Positions 26,325 to 34,823 of a stretch of DNA of 64,000 nucleotides are shown here, one piece after another. The stretch spans positions 9,272-73,271 of the forward strand of contig CAZMAV010000021.1 in assembly GCA_964564415.1 (NCBI GenBank). Direction: 5' to 3'. This DNA comes from JALEFZ01 sp964564415. GTDB lineage: Bacteria > Bacteroidota > Bacteroidia > J057. How positions within the stretch are numbered: position 1 is the stretch's first letter; each line of letters opens with the position of its first letter. The position numbers and the translations under genes are program-made. Below the pieces are notes generated by a model, which saw nothing but the letters and a program-made list of their open reading frames with translations, had not been told where the DNA came from and did no database searches.

Positions 26325-27155
26325 TCAATTCAAATAAAGCTTACGGGTATATTCTCTGTGTTTGTGCCTGATAGACAGAAGGTAAATCCCTCCCTCGATG
26401 CCGGCAAGGGAGACCCTGGCCTGATAGTTTTGACTATGTACAAAGGCAATCTCTTCTTCGATCAATCTTCCCCTCAGGTCCCTGAGTCGCCAACTGATAT
26501 CCCCGCCAGCGATATCATCCATGGCGATGTGCAGAAATCCGTCTCGCTCATACCAGCGGAGGCTGCTTATCCAAGCTTCTTCTACTGCTGTGCTTGCATT
26601 CTCAGAAATGCTGATCATTTCTGTATAAATGTAGTCCCCGGCATTTCCATTCATTCCATTAGCAGCATTAAAAGCAGCATAGACTTCTATTTCTCCTACC
26701 CCTGGATCAGGAGCAACCCAATCCACACTCCAGGTCTGGCTACCTGCCCCTGATGTGCCTGCTGAGGTGTGAGAGACGTAATCTCTGCTTCCTCCACTAA
26801 AAAGACGGGTATTGATGCTGTCTGTTTGCAACAATTCACCCACAGTAGTCATTTCCTGAGGGCTGTAAACCGAGGCTTCAAAGCCAAACTTACTGATACC
26901 ATCTTCCTGAATGCTAAAGTCCAGGGTATACGTTTCACCTGGCATGTATCCCTCTCCCGGGACATTGGAAAGGATGGATGCCGTACCCACGCCACTGTTG
27001 ACAGCAAATGAATTGTGGCAGCCCGTGGTACAGTTGGCCTCGTTTGGAGCACCTGACCTACCGGGAGGAGGACCACCCGTAAAGGAAATCAGCTGTAGCA
27101 CAAAACCACCCATAAATACGAAGGCAAAAAGTCCTAAGGTCCATGATCGCTTCAT
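26325..27155 (-). CDS. Reeler/choice-of-anchor V domain protein with CX3CH motif and T9SS-like tail
   Basis: A 276-residue exported protein. Leader 1-25; then GRSGAPNEANCTTGCHNS with Cys42, Cys46 and His47 (CX3CH). A Reeler-like beta-sandwich follows at about 55-185 (YMPGETYTLDFSIQEDGISK, FGFEASVYS, WSVDWVAPDPGVGEIEVYAA, FNAANGMNGNAGDYIYT), then a C-terminal sorting-tail-like domain (WRLRDLRGRLIEEEIAF...GGIYLLSIRHKHREYTRKLY). Choice-of-anchor V proteins usually carry a CXXCH haem c site at this position; here the spacer is one residue longer, so haem attachment is uncertain. The function is unknown. It is monocistronic. Confidence 0.83.
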   Translation of the reverse strand: MKRSWTLGLFAFVFMGGFVLQLISFTGGPPPGRSGAPNEANCTTGCHNSFAVNSGVGTASILSNVPGEGYMPGETYTLDFSIQEDGISKFGFEASVYSPQEMTTVGELLQTDSINTRLFSGGSRDYVSHTSAGTSGAGSQTWSVDWVAPDPGVGEIEVYAAFNAANGMNGNAGDYIYTEMISISENASTAVEEAWISSLRWYERDGFLHIAMDDIAGGDISWRLRDLRGRLIEEEIAFVHSQNYQARVSLAGIEGGIYLLSIRHKHREYTRKLYLN

Positions 27156-27266
27156 AATTTGTTGTTTTGGTAAAGAATATTGAGGGGGAAAATTAATTCT
27201 GACTTATTTTATGACCTTTTAAAAGGAATATGGTTCAAAGGAGTATGAAAATTTCATGAATTTCAA

Positions 27267-28049
27267 TCATATTTCCTGGTATACTCCCAGTCCAAAAAGG
27301 GCAAAATCATAGCGAACAGGATCTTCGGGGCAAAGGGTCCTGAGAAATTCCGTCAATTCGCAGGCAGATTTCCAGTCGTTTTGCTTTCGCTTCAAAATAC
27401 CGAGTTTTCGAGCTACATTGCCCGTATGCACATCCAATGGACAAATCAAAAGGGCGGGTGAAATACTTTCCCAAATACCAAAGTCCACCCCCTGAAAATC
27501 CCTTCTAACCATCCACCTCAAGAACATATTGATCCGCTTGGCTGAAGAGCCCTTCGAAGGATTAGCCAAATGCTTGTGGGTACGGGCAGGAAAATCAGGA
27601 CCTTGGGTCAGCCGTCTACGGGCGTTTAAAATGCCGGATTCGACATTTTTATCTTCAGGGCCGATCCCCTGGGAGAAAATTCCCTCTAAGCCCTCTCCAC
27701 TCCGGTAGACCTGCCTGAGTGCCATGACCAGGGCATAGGCATCCATTTCGTTAAAGGTGCGATGGACAAATCCCGACAGCCTGTCCAATTCCTCTTCACC
27801 AGCAGAAATTACAAATTCATAGGGACGATGATCCATGCGCTCCATCAGGGCCTTTGCGTTTTTGATGATGGTCATTCGCTTGCCCCAGGCGATCAAGGCA
27901 GTCAAAAAGGCACTGATTTCTATGTCTTCCTTTTTTTGAAACAAGTGGGGAATCAAAATGGGATCCTCCTCGATAAAATCAATCCTATTGTACTGAATAA
28001 ACTTCTGATCCAGCAATACTTTTATTTCTGCAGGTTCGGTCTGGGCCAT
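27267..28049 (-). CDS. TIGR02757 family protein (DUF2400)
   Basis: A 260-residue cytoplasmic protein of the conserved TIGR02757/DUF2400 family, found mainly in Bacteroidota and Spirochaetes, without known function. Family blocks: DPILIPHLFQKKEDIEISAF, LTALIAWGKRMTIIKNAKAL, SSAKRINMFLRWMVRR, PLDVHTGNVARKLGIL and DPVRYDFALFGLGVYQE. The helical pattern and the (L)D.HTGN...LG motif resemble HhH/EndoIII-type folds, an inference only. It is the last gene of a four-gene minus-strand operon, 19 nt after prsW-like. Confidence 0.93.
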   Translation of the reverse strand: MAQTEPAEIKVLLDQKFIQYNRIDFIEEDPILIPHLFQKKEDIEISAFLTALIAWGKRMTIIKNAKALMERMDHRPYEFVISAGEEELDRLSGFVHRTFNEMDAYALVMALRQVYRSGEGLEGIFSQGIGPEDKNVESGILNARRRLTQGPDFPARTHKHLANPSKGSSAKRINMFLRWMVRRDFQGVDFGIWESISPALLICPLDVHTGNVARKLGILKRKQNDWKSACELTEFLRTLCPEDPVRYDFALFGLGVYQEI

Positions 28050-28068
28050 GAGAATTCCGGACTATGGG

Positions 28069-28794
28069 TTAGAGCAAGGGAGAATCTTCTTCTTTGTAGG
28101 GAGAAATGTCGGCGTGCATGCGCATGGCGCGCTGGGCGAGAAAAACTCCTATGCCCAGGGCGATAAATGAAAAGACAGCGAGGTACTCATTGCCCAAAAA
28201 CAAAAAGTAATCATAAAGTCCATGTAGAAAAATAGCTGCCAGCAAGCCTTTCATCCGCTCCCAAAAGGGATGGCTGTCGGGAAAAAACTTCGCCTTGCCC
28301 ACAAAGTATCCCATGATGATGCCAAAGGTGGCATGAGCCGGAACTGCGGTAAACATTCGGAAAAGGCCTACCTCCAGCCCATTTCCATTGGACATGAAGA
28401 CATAGAGGATGTTTTCTATGGCAGCAAAACCCAGAGCGACAGCAGACCCATACATGATCCCGTCGTAGGGTTCATCAAATTCTTTGTGGGGATAATTGTA
28501 CCAGCGGAGGACCAGGTATTTGAGCCACTCTTCGGTAAAGGCCACAATGAAAAAAGCGTAGACTAGCAATTTTTCTCCTTCGGAATGACTGTCTATGCCC
28601 AACCAAGAAGTGAGGAAGCGTCCGATGTAGATCACAGGGAGGGCCACCGCCACCCCCAATAAAAAGGTGATGATCAGGTATTTCAGGGGTTCCCGCTCAT
28701 ATTCGTCCCTGAGGTACACATAGGTCATGATAAATATTACTGGCGCAAGCGCTATCGCCATCAGTTCCAACACTTCCATAGGGTCAAGATACAT
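28069..28794 (-). CDS. PrsW family intramembrane metalloprotease
   Basis: A 241-residue protein with about seven or eight predicted membrane helices. PrsW hallmarks: the EEWLKYLVLRW motif (Glu-Glu pair, about 92-93), FAAIENILYVF, HATFGIIMGYFVGKA and HGLYDYFLF. These are the conserved Glu and His residues of the Abi/CPBP-like glutamic/metallo intramembrane protease fold. In Bacillus, PrsW starts anti-sigma factor cleavage; the substrate here is unknown. It is 21 nt downstream of a rhomboid gene in the same operon, so two unrelated intramembrane proteases are expressed together. Confidence 0.92.
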   Translation of the reverse strand: MYLDPMEVLELMAIALAPVIFIMTYVYLRDEYEREPLKYLIITFLLGVAVALPVIYIGRFLTSWLGIDSHSEGEKLLVYAFFIVAFTEEWLKYLVLRWYNYPHKEFDEPYDGIMYGSAVALGFAAIENILYVFMSNGNGLEVGLFRMFTAVPAHATFGIIMGYFVGKAKFFPDSHPFWERMKGLLAAIFLHGLYDYFLFLGNEYLAVFSFIALGIGVFLAQRAMRMHADISPYKEEDSPLL

Positions 28795-28815
28795 ATTTCC
28801 CTATAAAATGCTTCC

Positions 28816-29571
28816 CTACCTACTCCTCCACCCATATCCCTCTTCCCGGTCCTTTGGGGATATTCCCCTTGGGACTTCCTTGTAAGTTACGTAATCCGAA
28901 GGTTGATTATAATCCCGGTCCAGAAACAGGCGATAGAGAATGACTCCCCCTACAAAACCTCCCACATGTGCCCAAAAAGCTACTCCTGCTCCCTCTATGC
29001 CCTTGGCAATGTCAAAAGTCCCGTTGACCAACTGAAGGACAAACCAATAGCCCAGGTACAGCAAGGCTGACATCCTGAAAAAGAAGGGGATATAAAAAAT
29101 AGGGATGAGCATGAGGATGCGGCTTTTGGGGAATAGAAACATGTAGGCCCCCATTACCCCTGCAATGGCACCCGAAGCACCAATAGCAGGAACCTCAGAA
29201 CCCCAGTTAAAAAATATGTGCGTCCCATCGGCAGCAAGGCCGCAGAGAAGGTAAAAAATAAGGTAGGGAATCCTTCCCATTCTGTCCTCCACATTGTCCC
29301 CAAAAATATAGAGGGTCCACACATTGCCAATCAGGTGCAACCATCCTCCATGGAGAAAAATATTGGTCAAAAGCGTAAGATATGGCCCCCCACCCCCTTC
29401 AAAGTAGGCCGATACCAGCCCATACCCATAGGTAAATTGGGTCAGTCCCTGGTCTCCATACTGATTGCGCACCCACAACTGCAGGAGAAAGACCCCTACA
29501 TTTATAACAATCAACAAGAGATTTACAATCGGAAAGCGTCGGGTAGGGATGGTATCTCGAATGGGAAACAT
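28816..29571 (-). CDS. rhomboid family intramembrane serine protease
   Basis: A 251-residue protein with six or so membrane helices. Catalytic Ser in GASGAIAGVMGAY, catalytic His in AHVGGFVGGVI, and the helix-2 motif HGGWLHLIGNVWTLYIFGDN. An 18-residue cytoplasmic start (MFPIRDTIPTRRFPIVNL) is typical of this bacterial clade. It cleaves membrane-spanning substrates within or close to the bilayer. It lies 9 nt after an exported EEP nuclease gene and 21 nt before prsW-like. Confidence 0.95.
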   Translation of the reverse strand: MFPIRDTIPTRRFPIVNLLLIVINVGVFLLQLWVRNQYGDQGLTQFTYGYGLVSAYFEGGGGPYLTLLTNIFLHGGWLHLIGNVWTLYIFGDNVEDRMGRIPYLIFYLLCGLAADGTHIFFNWGSEVPAIGASGAIAGVMGAYMFLFPKSRILMLIPIFYIPFFFRMSALLYLGYWFVLQLVNGTFDIAKGIEGAGVAFWAHVGGFVGGVILYRLFLDRDYNQPSDYVTYKEVPRGISPKDREEGYGWRSR

Positions 29572-29580
29572 AGGGCTGCC

Positions 29581-30840
29581 TTATCTGACTATGATTTTCC
29601 TGCTGAGGCTTCTTCCCCGCTCGTCTTTTAAGCGAATCAGATAAATCCCCCCCGGATTACCGGGCAAGTCATAGGAAATTGCACCTTGACCCGGATGAGA
29701 AGTATGGATCAGGCTTTGTCCGAAGAGATTTTTCACCTCTAGCTCGTAGCGATCTCCCAGTTTTCCTCCCTCCAGGCTGAGGATGAAGCCTCTATGTCGG
29801 GGCATCACCCTTGCCTTTATATCACTCAGAAGCGGACCAATGTTTGTGGTATTTTGCTTGAAGCCTTCGATGTCCATTTCCATAACTACAGGAAGGTGGT
29901 CAGACATAAGCTTGAGGGAAATGCAAACATTGGAACTGACCTTGGAATTGCTGCTACAATCCAACTCTACGTTGAAATCGTCGCCATCATTGCCGAAGGC
30001 CTCATAACTGCCACCCTTGTAAGTGACACCCAGGGAGCCATTCATCACATTCTCATTGGGGAGAATAAAATCAAAGCGGTCATCCATGCCTCCATTAACT
30101 CCACAATCGCTGGATGAAGACCGGGTACTTTGGGTCATGGCATAGCCAAAGGAAGGGCCGCCCCAACCGGAAGCCAGGTTCAGGGGATCCACCAGGGTTT
30201 CTCCGGCAGGACGACTACTGACCAATTCCTGGAAGGCATTTTCAGAGGCCGAACCTACATTGAGATCTCCCGCCAGGAGTATATTTTTTCCCTGGCCCTT
30301 ATTCTTGATCCAATTCATCACGTCTATGCTGGCGTCCCATCTGTCGTCCTGATTACTGCTGCTTCCCCCCGCTTTGTAATGAGCTACGAGGACATGCAGA
30401 AAGGTGGTGTCCGTCCCTGAGATGCTGGGTTTAAAGTAAAGCTCATAGATGTTGATGTCCCGAATATTGGAACTGCCCAGGATGGAGTTGCTTTTGAGTC
30501 CAAATAGCTGATCGTTGTAGAAAATCTGATTGACAATGCTCCCACCATTGCTATTGGTAAAATTGGCATAGGAAATATCACCAGAATAGGTGAAGGAAAG
30601 CTGCACGATGCCATTGGCAAAATTGACCGCCGGAAAGAGCTCGTTGACTGTGAAGATGTCCGGCCGGTAGTCATTGAGGATGGCCCCCAGCCAGGTATAT
30701 TTATCGCTTACTCCGGCCCCATCACAATCGCCAAATTTCAGCAAATTATAGTGCATCATCTTCACCCGGTAAGTGCTGTCCTGGGCCTGCATGGGAAAAA
30801 GCAAGGCCATGGAGAAAAACAAAAGGAACAAATGTTTCAT
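29581..30840 (-). CDS. T9SS-secreted endonuclease/exonuclease/phosphatase family protein
   Basis: A 419-residue exported protein. Leader MKHLFLLFFSMALLFPMQAQ. EEP fold at about 25-335: MHYNLLKFG, DIFTVNELFPAVN (metal-binding Glu), LLAGDLNVGSASENAFQEL (Asp/Asn) and LMSDHLPVVMEM (terminal Asp-His). T9SS tail at about 345-419 (LEVKNLFGQSLI, GGIYLIRLKDERGRSLSRKI). The EEP superfamily covers nucleases, phosphodiesterases and sphingomyelinases; a secreted DNase/phosphodiesterase is most likely. It is the first gene of the operon with rhomboid, PrsW and TIGR02757. Confidence 0.87.
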   Translation of the reverse strand: MKHLFLLFFSMALLFPMQAQDSTYRVKMMHYNLLKFGDCDGAGVSDKYTWLGAILNDYRPDIFTVNELFPAVNFANGIVQLSFTYSGDISYANFTNSNGGSIVNQIFYNDQLFGLKSNSILGSSNIRDINIYELYFKPSISGTDTTFLHVLVAHYKAGGSSSNQDDRWDASIDVMNWIKNKGQGKNILLAGDLNVGSASENAFQELVSSRPAGETLVDPLNLASGWGGPSFGYAMTQSTRSSSSDCGVNGGMDDRFDFILPNENVMNGSLGVTYKGGSYEAFGNDGDDFNVELDCSSNSKVSSNVCISLKLMSDHLPVVMEMDIEGFKQNTTNIGPLLSDIKARVMPRHRGFILSLEGGKLGDRYELEVKNLFGQSLIHTSHPGQGAISYDLPGNPGGIYLIRLKDERGRSLSRKIIVR

Positions 30841-30987
30841 GAAATTATCCGTTTATGTTGAAGTGTTATGCCCTGATTGAGGGATTAAATTTGAGGTTTC
30901 GTAACTTTTTCTCCAAAATACTCGCATTTTATTTGGCAAATGGCCCTTGATCGAAAGTCCCGACTTACACGCAAAATTTATCCGTCT

Positions 30988-31599
30988 ATGAATCAACGAA
31001 TCCTTTTCCCCCTCCTGATATTTTTTTTGACAAATGCCCCAAGCCTTCAGGCCCAGGATGAAATTCCGCAGAACATCGCTTCCTCCTACGACCGGGTCGC
31101 TTCTCTCTCTGACGGCCTTGCCCGAGTGAGGCTGGATGGAAAATACGGCTTCATCGATCCCCGGGGAAACGTCATCGTACCCCTCATGTATGACAAGGCG
31201 GGCAATTTTAACCAGGGCAGGGCCTGGATTGTCCTCGGTGATAAATATGGCATTATTACTCAGCGGGGCGAAGTCATCGTTCCTCCTATCTACGACCGCA
31301 TACTCGACTTCAAGGAAGGGCTGGCCATTGTCAAAAAGGAAAACCGATTTGGCCTTGTCAATCCTATGGGTGAAGTCATCGTCCCCATTGAGTACGACCA
31401 GGCCTACAAGGTATCCGAAGGCAGAATTCTGGTGGTCCAAAATGGAAAACATGGCTTTTTCGACACCCAGGGAGAGCCCATCACCCCTATAAAATTTGAC
31501 CAGGCCTGGCCTTTTTTCAAAGGAAAAGCAAGGGTCGTAGAAGCGGGGCAAACCTATTATATTGGTCCCTCAGGCAATTGCATAGAAAACTGCGAATAG
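30988..31599 (+). CDS. WG-repeat secreted protein
   Basis: A 203-residue exported protein started at ATG 30988, which gives the leader MNQRILFPLLIFFLTNAPSLQAQ; the open frame starts at 30940 without a leader. Four WG/KWG-type repeats follow (KYGFIDPRGNVIVPLMYD; KYGIITQRGEVIVPPIYD; RFGLVNPMGEVIVPIEYD; KHGFFDTQGEPITPIKFD). Such repeats form beta-structures thought to mediate binding, and their role is unknown. It diverges from the EEP-rhomboid operon and converges on asnS. Confidence 0.85.
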   Translation: MNQRILFPLLIFFLTNAPSLQAQDEIPQNIASSYDRVASLSDGLARVRLDGKYGFIDPRGNVIVPLMYDKAGNFNQGRAWIVLGDKYGIITQRGEVIVPPIYDRILDFKEGLAIVKKENRFGLVNPMGEVIVPIEYDQAYKVSEGRILVVQNGKHGFFDTQGEPITPIKFDQAWPFFKGKARVVEAGQTYYIGPSGNCIENCE

Positions 31600-31649
31600 C
31601 CCAAAAATCCTTGTAAACCTAAGCTCAAGGGCTTAAAATCGATGACTTT

Positions 31650-33080
31650 CTAAAACTCTGCATTCTTGGGAGCGCGGGGAAAGGGAATGACATCACGGAT
31701 ATTTCCCATACCCGTTACAAACTGTATGAGCCGTTCGAAGCCCATGCCAAAACCCGAGTGTGGAGCCGTACCGAACCTGCGAAGGTCCAGGTACCAGTTT
31801 AACTCCTCCTCGGGAATATTCATCTCTTCCATCCGTTTCTTGAGCAAATCCATCCTTTCCTCACGCTGCGAACCGCCCACGACCTCTCCGATTCCAGGAA
31901 AGAGGATGTCCATGGCCGCCACGGTTTTGTCATCCTCATTCTGCCGCATATAAAATGCCTTGATCACCTTGGGATAGTCAGTGACGATAACGGGCTTTTT
32001 GAATTCTTTTTCGACGAGGTAACGCTCGTGCTCAGATTGAAGGTCCTTGCCCCATTCTACAGAAAACTTGAACTTCTTCTTTTTGAATGGCTTTGAATTA
32101 CGAAGGATTTCCACCGCACGGGTGTAGGTGATACGCTCAAACTCATTGTCCACCACAAATTTCAAGGTCTCCAATAAGGGCATGGGCCTGCGAAGTTCAG
32201 CCTTCATGTTTTTTTCTTCATCGCGGATGCGCTTATCCAGGAAGGCCAGATCCTCCGAATTGTGCTCCATCACGTAAGAGATGATATATTTCAGAAAATC
32301 CTCAGCCAGATCCATGTTGTCATGGAGGTCATAAAAGGCTAGCTCTGGCTCAATCATCCAAAATTCTGCCAGGTGCCGGGTCGTATTTGAGTTTTCTGCC
32401 CGAAAGGTAGGACCAAAGGTATAGACCTTTCCCAAAGCCATGGCCCCGGTTTCAGCCTGCAATTGCCCCGAAACGGTCAGGTTGGTTGCCTTCCCAAAGA
32501 AATCTTCCTTCCAGTCAATCTCTCCCTCCTCCGTCATGGGAGGATTACCCATGGAAAGGGTGCTCACCCTAAACATTTCCCCTGCACCTTCGGCATCGCT
32601 GCCTGTGATGATGGGAGTATGTATGTAAAAGTAACCGTGATCGTTGAAGTATTTGTGGATAGCAAATGCCATGGCATGACGAATGCGAAATACCGCCGAG
32701 AACGTAGAGGTCCGCATCCGGAGATGGGCATGCTCACGCAAAAATTCCAGGCTGTGTCTTTTGGGCTGTATGGGATAAGTTTCAGCGGGGGATTCTCCCA
32801 GGACCTCGAGCTGCTCGACCAAGACCTCCACGGCCTGACCACTTCCCTGAGAAGGAAAGAGTTTGCCCTGAGCAGCAACAGAGGTCCCGGTATTGATCCG
32901 CTTGAGCATAGCCTCGTCAAAATTTTCGAAGTCAATGACCAACTGAAGGTTTTCGATGGTAGATCCATCATTGAGGGCGATAAAGCGATTGGCCCGAAAG
33001 GTTCTTACCCATCCTTTCACCAGGACATGTTGCTCCTCGGCAGTGGTATTCAGTAATTCTTTGATTTCTATACGTTTCAT
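31650..33080 (-). CDS. asnS: asparaginyl-tRNA synthetase
   Basis: A 476-residue class IIb aminoacyl-tRNA synthetase charging tRNA-Asn. N-terminal OB-fold (VLVKGWVRTFRANRFIALND). Catalytic core with FYIHTPIITGSDAEGAGEMF, motif 2 FGPTFRAENSNTTRHLAEFW and motif 3 GFGMGFERLIQFVTGMGNIR, ending DVIPFPRAPKNAEF. It has the length and ending of bacterial AsnRS. The gene lies 155 nt downstream of an FtsB-like gene on the same strand, with a terminator between them. Confidence 0.97.
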   Translation of the reverse strand: MKRIEIKELLNTTAEEQHVLVKGWVRTFRANRFIALNDGSTIENLQLVIDFENFDEAMLKRINTGTSVAAQGKLFPSQGSGQAVEVLVEQLEVLGESPAETYPIQPKRHSLEFLREHAHLRMRTSTFSAVFRIRHAMAFAIHKYFNDHGYFYIHTPIITGSDAEGAGEMFRVSTLSMGNPPMTEEGEIDWKEDFFGKATNLTVSGQLQAETGAMALGKVYTFGPTFRAENSNTTRHLAEFWMIEPELAFYDLHDNMDLAEDFLKYIISYVMEHNSEDLAFLDKRIRDEEKNMKAELRRPMPLLETLKFVVDNEFERITYTRAVEILRNSKPFKKKKFKFSVEWGKDLQSEHERYLVEKEFKKPVIVTDYPKVIKAFYMRQNEDDKTVAAMDILFPGIGEVVGGSQREERMDLLKKRMEEMNIPEEELNWYLDLRRFGTAPHSGFGMGFERLIQFVTGMGNIRDVIPFPRAPKNAEF

Positions 33081-33143
33081 GTTGGGGACTTGAATTGAGC
33101 AGATGATTGGCCCGCAGGCCGATAAGCATACCGGCCCATTAGC

Positions 33144-33176
33144 AAAAAAAATCAGAGCCTTAAATTAGGGCCCTGA
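33144..33176 (-). terminator. rho-independent terminator
   Basis: On the minus strand, TCAGGGCC / GGCTCTGA (one G-U pair, 9-nt loop) followed by eight T. It lies 60 nt after the stop of the FtsB-like gene and so separates it from asnS. Confidence 0.83.
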
Positions 33177-33235
33177 CTTGCTTTTATCAAGCGAAATATA
33201 CTTTCGGAAGGAAATACTTGATGGGTAATGTGGGC

Positions 33236-33556
33236 TTATTCTTCCAATAAAATGTAGATGTCTTCCCCACTTTTTTTCATGTAGTAATTTTCCCTGACAT
33301 ACTGCTCCAGGGCTTCCTCGTCGCTAAAAAGGCGGGCCTTTTCGTAATCCAAGTCTTGAATGGCCTCCTTGTAATATTCTATATCCTGTTGATACTGAAG
33401 CATCTGCTGATCCACTTTCTTCTGGGAAAGAAGATTGTAGCGGTCAAAGGTAAACATCCAGACACCCGCTAAAAGAAGAACAAGAAAATACTTGGTCCCC
33501 GCCGCCTGGGAAAGCCGCCTGACAAGCCTGTTCATAAATGCAGATCCCTGTTTCAT
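33236..33556 (-). CDS. FtsB/DivIC-type septum formation initiator
   Basis: A 106-residue bitopic membrane protein. It has a short cytoplasmic N-terminus, one membrane helix (about 22-37, KYFLVLLLAGVWMFTF), then a coiled coil (about 43-80, LLSQKKVDQQMLQYQQDIEY) and the DivIC/FtsB ending EQYVRENYYMKKSGEDIYIL. FtsB/DivIC forms part of the divisome with FtsL and FtsQ. The start may be ATG at 33556 or an internal Met at residue 8. In this phylum it is often near eno; here no eno is in the window. Confidence 0.85.
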   Translation of the reverse strand: MKQGSAFMNRLVRRLSQAAGTKYFLVLLLAGVWMFTFDRYNLLSQKKVDQQMLQYQQDIEYYKEAIQDLDYEKARLFSDEEALEQYVRENYYMKKSGEDIYILLEE

Positions 33557-33767
33557 ATTTTAACATATAAATTATTTGGGACAATATAAATAATATTGGT
33601 GAACCTGTCCAATCTCTTTAAGTATTACGGCTTACAGGATTAAAATGTTGGTGTAAGATTGGCCCAAAGATAATGACAGACTATCCACTCAAAATGCCCA
33701 TAAAACCCAAGCCTCTAGTAATTAACGTGTAATAATAGATTTTTGCATTAGCCTAAAATACAAGATC

Positions 33768-34811
33768 ATGAAAGTATTTTATTTCATTTTAGCCCTCACC
33801 CTAGCCCTCTGGTCGGTAAACGGGCATTGTCAAAACAAAAAATTCAGCAGCAAGCCTTCTTACAGGTTTTCAAAGGACTTTTTTACCTCCACCCCTGATA
33901 CCATTCGCTACGGAAAGGGATCGGTCTACATTGGTGGGGTCCAAAACAACCAACTCCAGGGTAGAGGTATCCTTCTTAATCCCTACGGAGACACCCTTTA
34001 CATTGGAGAATTTCAGGAAGGGCGCAAGGAAGGTTTTGGTCGCTATAAGTTCAAGAATGGAAACGTCTACAAAGGTGAGTGGCGCAACAACCACATGCAT
34101 GGCCATGGCAGCATGCGCTTTTTGAGTGGGGATTCCTACGAAGGAGAATGGTACCACGATCAGCGCCATGGCAAGGGAATCTACAGATATGCCGATGGGA
34201 GCATCTATGAGGGAGAATTTATCGCTGGAATCGTGCAGGGCCACGGACAGATGATGAAAGACGACCTCTCTTATACTGGAGAATGGCTCAAAGGCTTCAA
34301 GCATGGCCAGGGATATCTCGTCATCAGCGGTCCCGACCAATACGAGGAGTACAGGGGAGAATTCCGCTTGGGCAAATACCACGGCACCGGATACTGGAAA
34401 CACGAAAAAGACGGCATTACCATCATCTATAATGGCAATTGGCGAGAAGGCCGCAGGTATGGAGAAGGAACCTACAACATCAATGGCCGGCAGATCGAAG
34501 GATTTTGGCAGGAAAATGAATGTACCGGCAAAGGCCAATGCAGGACCAAGGAAGGGCTCTACGAAGGTTCCTTCAAAAGGGGCTTTTTTGCGGGCCAGGG
34601 TAAGATGACCTACAGCAATGGAGACGTCTATGAAGGGGACTTTGCCCGAGGCATGAAGCAGGGTTTCGGCAAAATGACCTACAAGAAGACCGGAAAAACC
34701 TACGAAGGCAGTTGGTACATGGACAAGCCTAACGGCCACGGTAAGATGACCTACACCAACGGAAAAACTGTCATCGGGCAGTTCAAGGACGGAGTTTTTG
34801 CTGGAAAATAG
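33768..34811 (+). CDS. exported MORN-repeat protein
   Basis: A 347-residue protein with a leader (MKVFYFILALTLALWSVNGHC). About 13 consecutive MORN repeats of 22-24 residues follow, from about residue 48 to the end (YIGEFQEGRKEGFGRYKF, YKGEWRNNHMHGHGSMRF, YEGEWYHDQRHGKGIYRY, YEGDFARGMKQGFGKMTY). MORN repeats form extended beta-sheets and in eukaryotes act as scaffolds or membrane-associated elements; bacterial exported forms have no assigned function. Almost the whole mature protein is repeat. It converges on the DUF5723 gene with only 12 nt between the stops. Confidence 0.92.
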   Translation: MKVFYFILALTLALWSVNGHCQNKKFSSKPSYRFSKDFFTSTPDTIRYGKGSVYIGGVQNNQLQGRGILLNPYGDTLYIGEFQEGRKEGFGRYKFKNGNVYKGEWRNNHMHGHGSMRFLSGDSYEGEWYHDQRHGKGIYRYADGSIYEGEFIAGIVQGHGQMMKDDLSYTGEWLKGFKHGQGYLVISGPDQYEEYRGEFRLGKYHGTGYWKHEKDGITIIYNGNWREGRRYGEGTYNINGRQIEGFWQENECTGKGQCRTKEGLYEGSFKRGFFAGQGKMTYSNGDVYEGDFARGMKQGFGKMTYKKTGKTYEGSWYMDKPNGHGKMTYTNGKTVIGQFKDGVFAGK

Positions 34812-34823
34812 CCATTCAGGGTC

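Noticed and set aside
33870..34739. 289-codon minus-strand frame across the MORN gene
   Set aside because: Arises from the regular repeat codons of the MORN gene; its own pattern is a mirror of them.
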